Shown here piece after piece: positions 1-9,208 of a stretch of 64,000 bases of DNA. This DNA is from JAHEGP01 sp963751595. GTDB lineage: Bacteria > Pseudomonadota > Gammaproteobacteria > Pseudomonadales > JAHEGP01. Within the stretch, counting starts at the first letter, position 1. Each line of letters begins with the position of its first letter. Made by a program: the position numbers and the translations under genes. Under the pieces are notes generated by a model, which was not told the DNA's origin, made no database searches, and saw only the letters and a list, made by a program, of their open reading frames with translations. Location: assembly GCA_963751595.1 (NCBI GenBank), contig CAVVVC010000012.1, forward strand, positions 248,001-312,000, given 5' to 3'.

Positions 1-612
1 CCGGAGGGTAAACTGGATTATTTGTCGCTTCCTGATGCGCACAAGGCTTCCCCGGACCAGCTGCCCAGAGTGGAAATCAGCCATAGTTTCGACGGCGGGA
101 CACAAACCTGGCAGGCCGAGCTGGTTCGCACCGAAGGTGTGCTGGACGAGCGCAGCCGGTCACTGTTCGTGGTTGCTCGCCTGGATGACCCCTACGGCAT
201 CTACCGGGGTGATGGCCAGCAGGGTTTTGCCCCGCTGCGGTTTGGCATGTTCGTCGATGCCCGGATCGAAGGCCGGGTTTTCAGCGACGTTATCTCGCTG
301 CCGCGCACAGTCATCCGCCCCGGTAACCGGGTATGGATAGTGGACGATCGTAATCGCCTGCAGGAACGCGAGCTGGCCTTGCTGCGCACCGATGGTCCCG
401 AGATTCTGGTGACCGAGGGGCTCGAGGAAGGTGACAAGGTTTGTATCACCAGTGTCGGCCCGGTATTGCCCAACACGCCGGTGCGTATTGCCTCGGTCCT
501 GCGCCAGGAACAAAGCTCGCAACAGAATGCCCCGGAGCGCACCTCCGCTCCGGCAAGCACAGGCACCGAGACTCCGACTGAAGCTGCAAACCCGGCTCCC
601 GTCGCCTCGTGA
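1..612 (+). CDS. RND efflux membrane-fusion (HlyD/MFP) subunit, C-terminal part
   Basis: The reading frame is open from the first base of the window, so the 5' end lies outside and the internal TTG at 22 is not the start. About 203 residues are visible. They show the beta-barrel and membrane-proximal part of a periplasmic adaptor, with the run LPRTVIRPGNRVWIVDD and then an EGLEEGDKV turn, both typical of MFP C-termini. The last ~40 residues are a low-complexity Ser/Thr/Pro/Ala tail. The stop codon overlaps the GTG start of the RND permease by 4 bases (GTGA), so the two are translationally coupled. The family links the inner-membrane pump to an outer-membrane channel. Substrate cannot be told from the sequence. 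Confidence 0.85.
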   Translation, partial: PEGKLDYLSLPDAHKASPDQLPRVEISHSFDGGTQTWQAELVRTEGVLDERSRSLFVVARLDDPYGIYRGDGQQGFAPLRFGMFVDARIEGRVFSDVISLPRTVIRPGNRVWIVDDRNRLQERELALLRTDGPEILVTEGLEEGDKVCITSVGPVLPNTPVRIASVLRQEQSSQQNAPERTSAPASTGTETPTEAANPAPVAS

Positions 613-3600
613 GCGATCCCACTCGCAAAGGCTTGATCGCCTGGTTCGCACGTAACCCCGTAGCGGCCAACTTGCTCATGGTGCTGATCATCGCCCTTGG
701 CCTGCTGTCGGTTTTCACCATCAAGAAAGACATCATGCCCAGCATCGATAGCCACATGATCCAGATCATGCAGGTGTATCCCGGAGCTGCGCCCAGCGAG
801 GTTGAAAAGGGCATCGTACTCAAGATCGAGGAAGCCGTTAAGGATGTCGATGGTATCAAGCGTATCGAATCCCGTGCATACGATTCGGCCGCTAACATAC
901 GCATAGAGGCGCAGCACGGGGTGCCAATCGATACTCTCCTCAACGAAGTCAAAATCCAGGTCGACAGTATCGCCACGTTTCCCGAGGAGGCCGAGCGCCC
1001 GGTGATCTCCAAAGTCGACTGGATGGCCCATGCGGTCCAACTTCAACTCTTCGGCGATATCGACGAACGCAGCGGTAAACTCCTCGCCGAGGAAATGAAG
1101 CAGGAGTTGCTGGCCCTGCCGGATGTGGGGCGCATCGAGATTCACGGTGTGCGTGAGAGCGAGATCGCAATTGAAGTGGACGAGTCCCTGCTGCGCAAAT
1201 ACGGGCTCACGCTGGGGCAGGTTGCACAGACGGTCGCCGCGGGCTCGTTGGATTTGCCCGCCGGCAGTATCCGCGCCCAGAGCGGCGATATTCTGCTGCG
1301 CACCCGGGGCCAGGCCTACGACCAGACCCAGTTCGAGCAGGTAATGCTGCTGACCTGGCCCGATGGCACGCGGCTGACGCTGGGGGATATTGCCACCATC
1401 AGGGACGGCTTCGTCGAGACCGATGGTTACGCCGTCTTCGACGACGCTTACACGGTGGCACTGACCGCTTACGCCGTGGGCGACCAGGATATCATCAAGG
1501 TTGCCGATGCAGTGAAGGGCTATATGCAGCGCAAGGCGGCGAGCTTACCCGAGGGCGTGAACCTCGACTACTGGGCCGATACCACCTATTACCTTGATCA
1601 ACGGCTGTCGATGATGCTGCGAAATCTCGGGCTGGGTGCGATTCTGGTATTCATCACCCTGGGGCTGTTCATGGAGCTGCGGATCGCCTTCTGGGTAATG
1701 CTGGGGTTGCCGATCTGCTTCCTCGGGGCGCTGGCGCTGCTGCCGATGCCCGGTATCGGCGTCAGTATCAACATGATGAGCCTGTTCGGTTTTATCCTGG
1801 TGCTGGGCATCGTGGTGGACGATGCCATCATCATCGGCGAGAGCGTACACGACAGCGTGCGCCGACACGGTCATTCCCTGGAGCGGGTTATCAAGGGCGC
1901 CCAGCGGGTGGCGATGCCTGCCACTTTCGGGGTTCTCACCACCATAGCCGCCTTTGCACCGACCCTCTTCATGCAGGGGCCCTATGCCAACTTCCTGCTT
2001 TCCTTTGGTGCTGTGGTGATTCTCTGCCTGCTGTTTTCGCTGGTGGAGTCGAAGTGGATTCTGCCCGCCCACCTTGCGCACAGCGGCGGTGGCCGGTTTC
2101 ACCTGGGTCGCCAGCAGCGCTTGCAGGAGGCAAACAACGCGGCACTGGACCGGTTTATAGCCAATCGCTACCGTCCTTTCCTGGAGAAGACCATCGCCCA
2201 TCGCTACACCACGGTCGCGGCTTTCCTCGGTGTTTTGATACTGGTTGTGGGGCTGATCGCCGGTGGCTGGATTCGCTATGTCATGATGACCGACCAGGCC
2301 GGGGATTATATTCAGGCCAATCTCGAGATGGTGCGTGGAACGCCGGAGCACAAAACCCGGGAAGCGCTGCAGCACATGCGAGACGCGCTGACGGAAATCG
2401 AAGTGGAATTCCAGCAGCAACACGGTGCGGGAGAGCGCTTTTACCAGCATGTCTTCAGCTACAGCATAGAGGGTCGCACGGGCTTTTTTATGCTGGAGTT
2501 GGTGCGGCCTGATGTGCGCAAACTGGAGGCCGGCGAAATCGTGCGCCGCTGGCGAGACAAGGTGGGGGATATTCCCGGCGCCAGGGTGCTGTCTTTTACC
2601 GAACTCGAAGGGCCCGGTGATAAGGACCTGAAGTTCAATATCGTCGGCAAGGACACCCGGCAGCTGCAACTGGCCGCGGATGAGCTGGAACAAAAGCTGC
2701 GGAGTTATTACGGTGTTTTCGACATCGAAAACGGCTCGGCGGACCTGGTCAACGAGATTCACCTTGATATCAAACCCAGTGCAGAGGCCCTGGGCCTGAC
2801 CCTGTTCGATGTCGGCCGCCAGGTCAGGGACGCGTTCTACGGTGCCGAGGCCCAGCGTCTGCAGCGTGGCAACGACGAAGTCAAAGTGATGGTGCGCTAC
2901 CCTCTGAGTGAGCGGCGCACCGTGGCTGACCTCGAGAACATGTACATCCGCGCCCCCGATGGCGCCGAAGTGCCGCTGCTGTCTGTGGCCCAGCTCGAAT
3001 TCAGGCCCGCGATGGCGGAGTCGATAAGGGTCAACAGAGCCCGGGCGGTGTCGGTTTCCGCGGAGGTCGACAAGGCAGTGCTGGAGCCAAATCAGGTGGT
3101 GCGGGAAATTACCGGGCCGTTTTTTGCCGAGCAGGTGAAGAAGTATCCCGATGTGGTTTACAAACTCGACGGCGATGCGCTGGAGAGCAAAAACATAGAA
3201 GACTACATGTTCAAGGGTTTCGTGCTGTCTTTGTTCGCTATTTACGCCCTGCTGGCGATACCGCTCAAGTCCTACGTGCAACCACTGATGGTGATGAGCG
3301 TGATACCGTTCGGGGTGATCGGGGCCGCCCTCGGCCATGTCATCATGGGGGGAATGCCCCTGAGCATGATGTCGCTGATGGGGGTTATCGCGCTTTCCGG
3401 GGTGGTGGTCAACGACAGCCTGATTCTGGTCGAATTCGTCAACCGGGATGTGCGCGACAAGCACCGGGCGATCCGGCAGGCGGTGGTCGACGCCGGCTGT
3501 CGACGCTTTCGCGCGATCCTGCTGACATCGCTGACGACCTTTCTGGGAATTCTGCCGATGCTGCTCGAAGGCAGCGCCGAGGCCCAGTTTATGGTGCCCA

Positions 3601-3746
3601 TGGCAGTGTCACTTGCTTTTGGCATCGTATTTGCCACAGTCATATCACTGGTTTTCGTTCCCAATCTGTACTGCATCAACGAGGACCTGCGGGCCTTGCT
3701 GAGGTCGTGGATCAGCGGGCCCGACGCTACCCGGCAGGGGAATTAG
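609..3746 (+). CDS. RND family efflux permease (AcrB/MMPL-like), inner-membrane pump
   Basis: A 1045-residue protein of the usual length for a proton-driven RND pump. The first membrane segment is at about residues 14-36. After the first periplasmic porter loop come TM2-6 at about 335-480, and TM7 near 545. The second large periplasmic loop precedes TM8-12 (about 870-1030). TM4 carries GIVVDDAIIIGE (about 399-410), whose paired Asp residues relay protons in this superfamily. GTG is chosen because it overlaps the adaptor stop and places the N-terminal NPVAANLLMVLI helix correctly. It forms an operon with the upstream adaptor; no outer-membrane factor gene follows. Substrate class is not assignable; the closest general match is the HAE-1-like group. 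Confidence 0.92.
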   Translation: MSDPTRKGLIAWFARNPVAANLLMVLIIALGLLSVFTIKKDIMPSIDSHMIQIMQVYPGAAPSEVEKGIVLKIEEAVKDVDGIKRIESRAYDSAANIRIEAQHGVPIDTLLNEVKIQVDSIATFPEEAERPVISKVDWMAHAVQLQLFGDIDERSGKLLAEEMKQELLALPDVGRIEIHGVRESEIAIEVDESLLRKYGLTLGQVAQTVAAGSLDLPAGSIRAQSGDILLRTRGQAYDQTQFEQVMLLTWPDGTRLTLGDIATIRDGFVETDGYAVFDDAYTVALTAYAVGDQDIIKVADAVKGYMQRKAASLPEGVNLDYWADTTYYLDQRLSMMLRNLGLGAILVFITLGLFMELRIAFWVMLGLPICFLGALALLPMPGIGVSINMMSLFGFILVLGIVVDDAIIIGESVHDSVRRHGHSLERVIKGAQRVAMPATFGVLTTIAAFAPTLFMQGPYANFLLSFGAVVILCLLFSLVESKWILPAHLAHSGGGRFHLGRQQRLQEANNAALDRFIANRYRPFLEKTIAHRYTTVAAFLGVLILVVGLIAGGWIRYVMMTDQAGDYIQANLEMVRGTPEHKTREALQHMRDALTEIEVEFQQQHGAGERFYQHVFSYSIEGRTGFFMLELVRPDVRKLEAGEIVRRWRDKVGDIPGARVLSFTELEGPGDKDLKFNIVGKDTRQLQLAADELEQKLRSYYGVFDIENGSADLVNEIHLDIKPSAEALGLTLFDVGRQVRDAFYGAEAQRLQRGNDEVKVMVRYPLSERRTVADLENMYIRAPDGAEVPLLSVAQLEFRPAMAESIRVNRARAVSVSAEVDKAVLEPNQVVREITGPFFAEQVKKYPDVVYKLDGDALESKNIEDYMFKGFVLSLFAIYALLAIPLKSYVQPLMVMSVIPFGVIGAALGHVIMGGMPLSMMSLMGVIALSGVVVNDSLILVEFVNRDVRDKHRAIRQAVVDAGCRRFRAILLTSLTTFLGILPMLLEGSAEAQFMVPMAVSLAFGIVFATVISLVFVPNLYCINEDLRALLRSWISGPDATRQGN

Positions 3747-3764
3747 GCAAATCACTCTCGTGGG

Positions 3765-3803
3765 ATCGTCGGGGGACTTTGTTTGCCGGCGGTCACCGAC
3801 GAT
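3765..3803. repeat. Inverted repeat between the RND and ABC operons
   Basis: ATCGTCGG at 3765-3772 is the reverse complement of CCGACGAT at 3796-3803. A small second hairpin (CTTGA/TCAAG, 3823-3835) and a T7 run at 3841-3847 follow. Together they may end the RND transcript, but the T run is not directly behind a strong stem, so a terminator call is weak. Confidence 0.3.
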
Positions 3804-3893
3804 ATCAGCTTGCTTTCAGGGACTTGAAAATCAAGCCGGGTTTTTTTAAATTTCGCGTTTTTTCGCAAGCACAGCCATCAATTGAGGTACGGC

Positions 3894-4826
3894 ATGATTG
3901 AGATAAGCCATCTCAGCAAGGAGTTTGGCCAGTTCGCAGCGGTCAGGGATCTAACCTTCGACGTTGCCCCTGGCGAGGTGTTGGGCTTCCTGGGGCCCAA
4001 CGGCGCCGGCAAGACGACCACCATGCGAATGATTACCGGCTTTATCGCGCCCAGCAGTGGTTCGGTGGCCATTTACGGTCACGACATCCAGTCTGATCCG
4101 ATTGGCGCCAAGCGACGGTTGGGCTATCTCCCCGAGGGGGCACCCGCCTACGGGGATATGACCCCCGCGGGGTTTCTGGCCTTTGTTGCTGATATCAGGG
4201 GATTACGTGGTGCGCAGAAGAAACAGCGCCTGGATGCGATGGCGGCTGAGCTGGAGTTGCAGTCGGTCTGGCATCGCCCCATCGAAACACTCTCGAAGGG
4301 CTTCAAGCGCCGCGTCGGCCTCGCCCAGGCACTGATTCACGATCCCGAGGTGCTGGTCCTGGACGAGCCCACCGATGGTCTCGACCCGAATCAAAAACAG
4401 CAGGTGCGGGAGCTGATACAGCGTATTGCCGCCGACAAGATCATCCTGGTCTCGACCCATATCCTGGAAGAAGTCAGCGCGGTCTGCAGTCGAGCGATGA
4501 TTATTGCCGCGGGCAAGCGGGTGGCGGATGGCAGCCCGGCGGAATTGCAGGCACAGGCTCGTAACCACGGTGCATTGGTGTTGCAGTTGGCGCCCCGGGA
4601 GGGTTTGCAACAACAACTGGGGGCCATTCCCGGGGTTGCTGAGGTGGATGTCATGGAGCCCAATCGCTTCAGGCTGATTCCCGCCGCCGGGGAAGATATT
4701 CTGCTGGCGGTATCGGCGCACATCACGGCTGCCGGTTGGCAGATAGAGGAGTTTCGGCAGGAGGAGGGTCGCCTCGATGATGTGTTCAGAGCCTTGACCG
4801 CGGGCGCCGGGGAGGATTTGCACTGA
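3894..4826 (+). CDS. ABC transporter ATP-binding protein, GldA-like
   Basis: A 310-residue ABC ATPase. Walker A GPNGAGKTT lies at about residues 33-41, the signature LSKGFKRRVG at about 132-141, and Walker B VLVLDEPTDGLDP at about 152-164. A DUF4162-like C-terminal extension of about 90 residues follows. ATG at 3894 is preferred over an upstream TTG because GAGGT sits about 6 bases before it. The stop overlaps the permease start (TGATG). The ATPase, permease and GldG-like trio matches an ABC-2 exporter type found widely in Proteobacteria and named after gliding genes of Bacteroidetes. Here gliding is not implied and the substrate is unknown. Confidence 0.88.
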   Translation: MIEISHLSKEFGQFAAVRDLTFDVAPGEVLGFLGPNGAGKTTTMRMITGFIAPSSGSVAIYGHDIQSDPIGAKRRLGYLPEGAPAYGDMTPAGFLAFVADIRGLRGAQKKQRLDAMAAELELQSVWHRPIETLSKGFKRRVGLAQALIHDPEVLVLDEPTDGLDPNQKQQVRELIQRIAADKIILVSTHILEEVSAVCSRAMIIAAGKRVADGSPAELQAQARNHGALVLQLAPREGLQQQLGAIPGVAEVDVMEPNRFRLIPAAGEDILLAVSAHITAAGWQIEEFRQEEGRLDDVFRALTAGAGEDLH

Positions 4827-5563
4827 TGGCTGGTAACGTAGGAGCAATTTTCAGACGCGAGCTGGCGGCCTATTTCTCGACCCCGCTGGCTTATGTATTC
4901 ATCGTCATATTCCTTGTGCTAACCGGTATTTTTACCTTCTACATGGGGAATTTCTACGAGCGGGGCCAGGCGGACCTGTCGCCGTTTTTCAGCTTTCACC
5001 CCTGGCTCTATCTGTTTCTGGTGCCGGCTGTTTCCATGCGCCTTTGGGCCGAGGAGCGCAAGTCGGGGAGCATCGAGTTGTTGCTGACCCTGCCGGTTAA
5101 AACCTGGCAGGCCGTAGTCGGCAAATTTCTCGCCGCCTGGGTCTTCACCGGACTGGCCCTGGTCCTCACGTTTCCGCTGTGGCTTACGGTGAATTACCTG
5201 GGGGAACCGGACAACGGGGTTATTCTGGCGGCCTACATCGGCAGTTGGCTGATGGCCGGCGCCTACCTTGCTATTGGCAGCTGTATTTCAGCGGCCACCA
5301 ACAATCAGGTCATCGCCTTTATTTTGACGGTCACTATTTGTTTCCTGTTCGTAGCGGCGGGTTCCCCTATTGTTATGAACCTTTTTACCACCTGGTCTGA
5401 CGGCCAGCTCTGGAGTGCTATTGCCAGTGCCAGCTTTTTGCAGCGTTTCGAATCGATCAGCAAGGGCGTTCTGGACTTCCGGGATCTGTTTTATTTTGGC
5501 TGGATGATGGTGTTGTGGCTCGCCGCAACGGTGGTCGTCATCGATATGAAGAAGGCACAATAG
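4826..5563 (+). CDS. ABC-2 type permease, GldF-like
   Basis: A 245-residue integral membrane protein with about six transmembrane helices (roughly 18-40, 60-72, 98-120, 130-155, 165-190 and 218-240). It carries the cytosolic RLWAEERKSGSIELLLTLP stretch characteristic of GldF/ABC-2 permeases. ATG overlaps the ATPase stop by one base. The downstream GldG-like gene starts two bases after this stop, so all three are one operon. Confidence 0.85.
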   Translation: MAGNVGAIFRRELAAYFSTPLAYVFIVIFLVLTGIFTFYMGNFYERGQADLSPFFSFHPWLYLFLVPAVSMRLWAEERKSGSIELLLTLPVKTWQAVVGKFLAAWVFTGLALVLTFPLWLTVNYLGEPDNGVILAAYIGSWLMAGAYLAIGSCISAATNNQVIAFILTVTICFLFVAAGSPIVMNLFTTWSDGQLWSAIASASFLQRFESISKGVLDFRDLFYFGWMMVLWLAATVVVIDMKKAQ

Positions 5564-5565
5564 TC

Positions 5566-7518
5566 ATGGGATCGAAGAAGCGTATTTCCGCAGCAATCAA
5601 GCTGGTGTCATTGGGTTTACTCGGCCTTGTGCTGCTGGTGGCAGGGCAGATGTGGTTCAAGCATCTGCGGGTTGATCTGACCGAAGACAAGGTTTACACC
5701 CTCAGTGACGGTACTCGCAATATCGTCGGCGACCTGGAACAGCCCGTTGAGTTGTTGTTCTTCTACTCTGAAAAGGCCATGCGCGAAACACCCACCTTGC
5801 GCAACTACGCCCAGCGCATCGAAAATCTCCTGGAAGAGTTTACGCTACTATCCGGTGGCCAGCTGAAACTGCAGAAAATAGACCCGGAGCCGTTTTCCGA
5901 GATGGAGGACCGAGCCGCCGAACTGGGGATGCAGGCGGTGCCGGTGCGGGTCGGCGCGCCCCAGCTCTACCTTGGCCTTGCCGCAGTTGGCGACAACGGC
6001 AACGAGGAAGTCATTACTTTCTTCCATCCGAACCGGCAGCAGTTCCTGGAATACGACATTGCCAAGGCGATATACCTTGCTGCCAGGGAGGCGCCACCCC
6101 AAATTGGCCTGATCAGTGGCTTGCCAGTCAATGGGGGCCTGGATATGGCCAGCCGATCGATGCGCAGGCCCTGGGCATCGGTGCAGCAATTGCAGCAGCT
6201 CTACGATGTTGTTGATCTCGGCCCCAGTCCCCTGCAAATTCCGGACGACGTGGATTTGTTACTGATTGTCCATCCGGCGGAGGTCGGGGAGCAGGCGCTG
6301 TATGCGATTGACCAGTTCGTGTTGTCGGGGCGCAACGCCATTGTCTTCACCGACCCGTTTGCCGAAACCGCGGCCACGGAGCCTGGCTCGATGCCCATGC
6401 CGGGCAGCGCTCCCACGGCTTCGGGGTTGCCGCGCCTGTTCAAGGCCTGGGGTATCGAAATGGTGCCCGACAAGGTGCTGGGTGATGCCGCCCATGCGAT
6501 GCTGGTCAATATCGCGGACGACCAGCCACCGGCTCGCAACCTTACCTTGCTGGGCCTGGGGGCTGCAAATATTGCCGATGAAGAGCTTGTAACCGAGGCG
6601 CTGGAAACCCTGAATGTGTCCAGCGTCGGCGTTTGGCGCCAATTGGAAAATGCCACCACGCAGTGGCGCGACCTGATCTGGTCGTCCAAAGCGGCTGCAC
6701 TGATCGATGCCGGAAAGCTGCAGAATCTTATGGACCCCAATGTCCTTTTCGATGGCTTTGCGCCCGACGGTGAAAGCCATGTGATTGCAGGCCAGCTATC
6801 GGGTGAGGTCAAAACTGCATTCCCGGAGGGCAAACCCGCCGATACCAGCGAAAAGGCGGCTGAAGCCGGTGCGCAGGAAACCGGCGACGAGGCCGGCGGA
6901 GACGCCGACGCTGCTACCGAGGAGGCGAGCGAGCAAGCGGTGGCGCCTGGTTTATTGCAGGGAAACATCAATGTGCTGCTGATTGCCGATACCGATTTGC
7001 TCACCGATCGCCTCTGGGTGCAGGCGCAGACCTTTTTCGGTCAACCGGTGCTGTCACCCTTTGCGGACAATGGCTCCCTGCTGATCAATGCGGCGGACTT
7101 TCTGGTGGGCAGTGCCGACCTGATATCGATCCGTAGCCGGGGAACCTTTAATCGGCCGTTCACCCGGGTCCACGAAATCCAGCGCGCAGCGGAGGAGGAC
7201 TACCGCGCGACAGCCGATGAGCTGACCGCGCAACTGGAGGCCACGGAACGCAAGCTCAGCGAACTGCAGCAGCTGAAGACAGGGGAGGACAAGCAGGTAT
7301 TGAGCCCGGAGCAGGAGCAGGCAGTGGATGAGTTTCTGGCGCAAAAACTCGAGATTCGCAAATCTCTGCGCGAGGTTCAACATCAGTTGACCAGCGATAT
7401 CGAGGCCCTGGGAACCAGGCTGAAGGTGATTAACATTGCCCTGGTGCCGCTGTTACTGACCTTCCTGATGCTGGGGTTCACCTGGCTGCGCCGACGCCGG
7501 CAGTATCGCCCCGGCTAG
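5566..7518 (+). CDS. GldG-like ABC transport auxiliary membrane protein
   Basis: A 650-residue protein with an N-terminal membrane anchor (about 13-31), then a large extracytoplasmic domain of the Gldg/ABC_transp_aux type starting VDLTEDKVYTLSDGTRNI. A C-terminal helix (about 622-643) ends in a basic RRRRQ tail. ATG at 5566 follows the permease stop by two bases, so the longer upstream reading is rejected. About 45 residues rich in Ala, Glu, Asp and Gly (about 425-468) form a low-complexity insert, and a coiled coil lies at about 550-620. Related operons often end with a DUF4340 gene; none is present here, and a mobile-element-like repeat begins a few bases after the stop. Confidence 0.8.
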   Translation: MGSKKRISAAIKLVSLGLLGLVLLVAGQMWFKHLRVDLTEDKVYTLSDGTRNIVGDLEQPVELLFFYSEKAMRETPTLRNYAQRIENLLEEFTLLSGGQLKLQKIDPEPFSEMEDRAAELGMQAVPVRVGAPQLYLGLAAVGDNGNEEVITFFHPNRQQFLEYDIAKAIYLAAREAPPQIGLISGLPVNGGLDMASRSMRRPWASVQQLQQLYDVVDLGPSPLQIPDDVDLLLIVHPAEVGEQALYAIDQFVLSGRNAIVFTDPFAETAATEPGSMPMPGSAPTASGLPRLFKAWGIEMVPDKVLGDAAHAMLVNIADDQPPARNLTLLGLGAANIADEELVTEALETLNVSSVGVWRQLENATTQWRDLIWSSKAAALIDAGKLQNLMDPNVLFDGFAPDGESHVIAGQLSGEVKTAFPEGKPADTSEKAAEAGAQETGDEAGGDADAATEEASEQAVAPGLLQGNINVLLIADTDLLTDRLWVQAQTFFGQPVLSPFADNGSLLINAADFLVGSADLISIRSRGTFNRPFTRVHEIQRAAEEDYRATADELTAQLEATERKLSELQQLKTGEDKQVLSPEQEQAVDEFLAQKLEIRKSLREVQHQLTSDIEALGTRLKVINIALVPLLLTFLMLGFTWLRRRRQYRPG

Positions 7519-7522
7519 GGCG

Positions 7523-7690
7523 AATGGTACTTAGTCAAGGAGAAATGCATAGGGTTTTCAAAGCGCCGCTCCGGGCATCTACCCCGTCAGGACACGCCGT
7601 AAACCCGTCCCTGGGGGCTCTGCGCCGACATCCCTGTCGGCGACGGTCCTGCCGAGGTAGACACCCGAATCGGCTTAAGTAAGTGCCATT
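7523..7690 (-). mobile_element. 168-bp MITE-like repeat, copy A
   Basis: One of three 168-bp copies (others at 11097 and 24080); this one is inverted relative to the other two. The ends are inverted repeats starting AATGG, matching in about 14 of 17 positions. The internal sequence includes a hairpin CGCCGAC/GTCGGCG with a six-base loop. CGGCTAGGGC occurs perfectly on both sides (7512-7521 and 7692-7701), as expected of a target-site duplication. The left copy contains the TAG stop of the GldG-like gene. No transposase is encoded. Confidence 0.75.
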
Positions 7691-7717
7691 TCGGCTAGGG
7701 CAACGCTGATCATACGG

Positions 7718-8305
7718 TTAGGTGCCATCGCATTGCGGTGGCTGGTTTTGCTCCGTCCGAATGGTGCGCAGCTCGCGCACCGTGTCTTTTAACTTGCGCT
7801 CCGTATCGTTGCGATCGAGCAGTACCGGGTCATTCTTCTCCAGTGCGGGATAGAGGGTGGCGGCCTTGGCGTAATCGTTCTGGTCGGCGTAGGTAATAGC
7901 CTCGAGCCAGAGGCCACTGAGTGCGTAATTGCGGTTCGGGTCTTGCTGGCCCCTGGCGGCCAGCGTAAGCGCCCGGTCGTAATCGCAGGCCGCGAGGGCG
8001 AGGAAGCCATTGTAGTTATCTTCACCAAATTGCTCGGCGTAGCGTTGGGTCTGCTGTTTGTCGATTCTGGCCCCGGACGTGGCCCCTACTGCCGCACCGC
8101 TGGCGGCGCCGATTGCGGCCCCCGCGGCGGCACTGCCTAGGGCGTCGCCGCCAAATATCAAACCGCTGACCAGGCCCCCGACAGCACCCCCCACAGCGCC
8201 GCTGGTGGCACCCTGCTTGGCACCCTGGGAGCTGTTGGTACCGGTACAACCGACGGTCAGAACGGCGAATGCAGCCAACGCTGCAATTTTTCTGGATAAA
8301 CGCAT
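7718..8305 (-). CDS. Glycine-zipper envelope protein, possible lipoprotein
   Basis: A 195-residue exported protein. The N-terminus is a basic, then hydrophobic signal ending LTVGC. The Cys suggests a lipoprotein, but Thr at -3 is a poor lipobox. Residues ~20-75 form a long Gly/Ala-rich zipper (GAVGGAVGGLVSGLIFGG and following), as in glycine-zipper 2TM outer-membrane proteins. The C-terminal ~110 residues are helical and may form TPR-like pairs (YDRALTLAARG, YAKAATLYPALE). ATG at 8305 is used because GGGAGAG precedes it; the longer reading adds only eight residues. It is transcribed divergently from the cysH-like gene. Confidence 0.7.
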   Translation of the reverse strand: MRLSRKIAALAAFAVLTVGCTGTNSSQGAKQGATSGAVGGAVGGLVSGLIFGGDALGSAAAGAAIGAASGAAVGATSGARIDKQQTQRYAEQFGEDNYNGFLALAACDYDRALTLAARGQQDPNRNYALSGLWLEAITYADQNDYAKAATLYPALEKNDPVLLDRNDTERKLKDTVRELRTIRTEQNQPPQCDGT

Positions 8306-8492
8306 AGAAGCTACTCTCCCTGGTTCCATTGGATAATGCCCAACGTGGACTGGCGTTCATGGCTGACGCCCCGGCTCACCTTGCCACGATGCCAGATTTT
8401 AAGCATATAGGGAATTGATATAACCTTTTGGTTGCAGTGGGTAGGACGATTCTCTATATTCCCGCTCCCATCAGGCAAATTAGGAACAGGCG

Positions 8493-9173
8493 ATGGCCCG
8501 CGGCGGGTTGATGACCCTGGCAGGGAACCCCTTGGACAGCGCAATCGACAATCTTGATTTGGCAGCGCAAAACGCGATCCTGCGGGATTACTCCCCCGAG
8601 GCCATCGTGCGCTGGGCGCTGTCTTTGAATGAACCGATTATTGCCAGCACCAGCTTCAGCCCTAACTCCGCGGTCATGTTGCACCTGGTGGCGCAAGTAG
8701 CGCCCGACCTGCCCATCGTCTGGGTGGACAGTGGCTACAATACCCGCGACACCTATCTGGTTGCCGAGCAACTGATTGCTGATCTCAAGCTCAATATTCA
8801 TGTTTACACGCCGCTGATGACGGCCGCCCGGCGGGATGCCCTGATGGGTATCCCGATGCCCGGTGAAGATGAGTCTCTGCACCGCGAGTTTACCCGCCAG
8901 GTCAAACTCGAACCCTTCGCCCGGGCCATCGATGCTTTCAAGCCGAAAATCTGGCTGGCGGGTATCCGCGCGGAGGAAACAGCGTTTCGGAAGACGCTCA
9001 ACGTGTTGTCATGGGATAACCGCGGTATATTAAAAGTGGCGCCGCTGTTCCACTGCGATGAGTCAGACCTCGAAGGCTACATGCAACGGTATCGTTTACC
9101 GACCTGCCGTAAATATTTTGATCCTACCAAAGTTGCCGATGACCGCGAGTGCGGCCTGCATACCGGCGCCTGA
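8493..9173 (+). CDS. cysH: Phosphoadenosine phosphosulfate (PAPS) reductase family protein
   Basis: A 226-residue protein of the PAPS reductase/adenine nucleotide alpha-hydrolase family. The modified PP-loop is TSFSPNSAVML at about residues 53-63, and the C-terminus carries ECGLHTGA, the ECG(I/L)H catalytic-Cys motif of CysH. The paired-Cys ligands of the 4Fe-4S cluster of APS-type reductases are not seen: apart from the catalytic Cys there are only single Cys residues (HCDES and TCRKY). That favours PAPS over APS as substrate. It would reduce PAPS to sulfite with thioredoxin in assimilatory sulfate reduction. AGGA stands about 9 bases before ATG. No other sulfate-assimilation gene is nearby. 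Confidence 0.75.
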   Translation: MARGGLMTLAGNPLDSAIDNLDLAAQNAILRDYSPEAIVRWALSLNEPIIASTSFSPNSAVMLHLVAQVAPDLPIVWVDSGYNTRDTYLVAEQLIADLKLNIHVYTPLMTAARRDALMGIPMPGEDESLHREFTRQVKLEPFARAIDAFKPKIWLAGIRAEETAFRKTLNVLSWDNRGILKVAPLFHCDESDLEGYMQRYRLPTCRKYFDPTKVADDRECGLHTGA

Positions 9174-9208
9174 AACCGGCTCCAGCGGTCTATTGTTTCA
9201 AACCAAAA

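Noticed and set aside
1545..3464. 639-residue open frame on the minus strand inside the RND permease gene
   Set aside because: Shadow of a GC-rich coding region; His/Gln-rich low-quality sequence without family resemblance, fully inside a well-supported gene.
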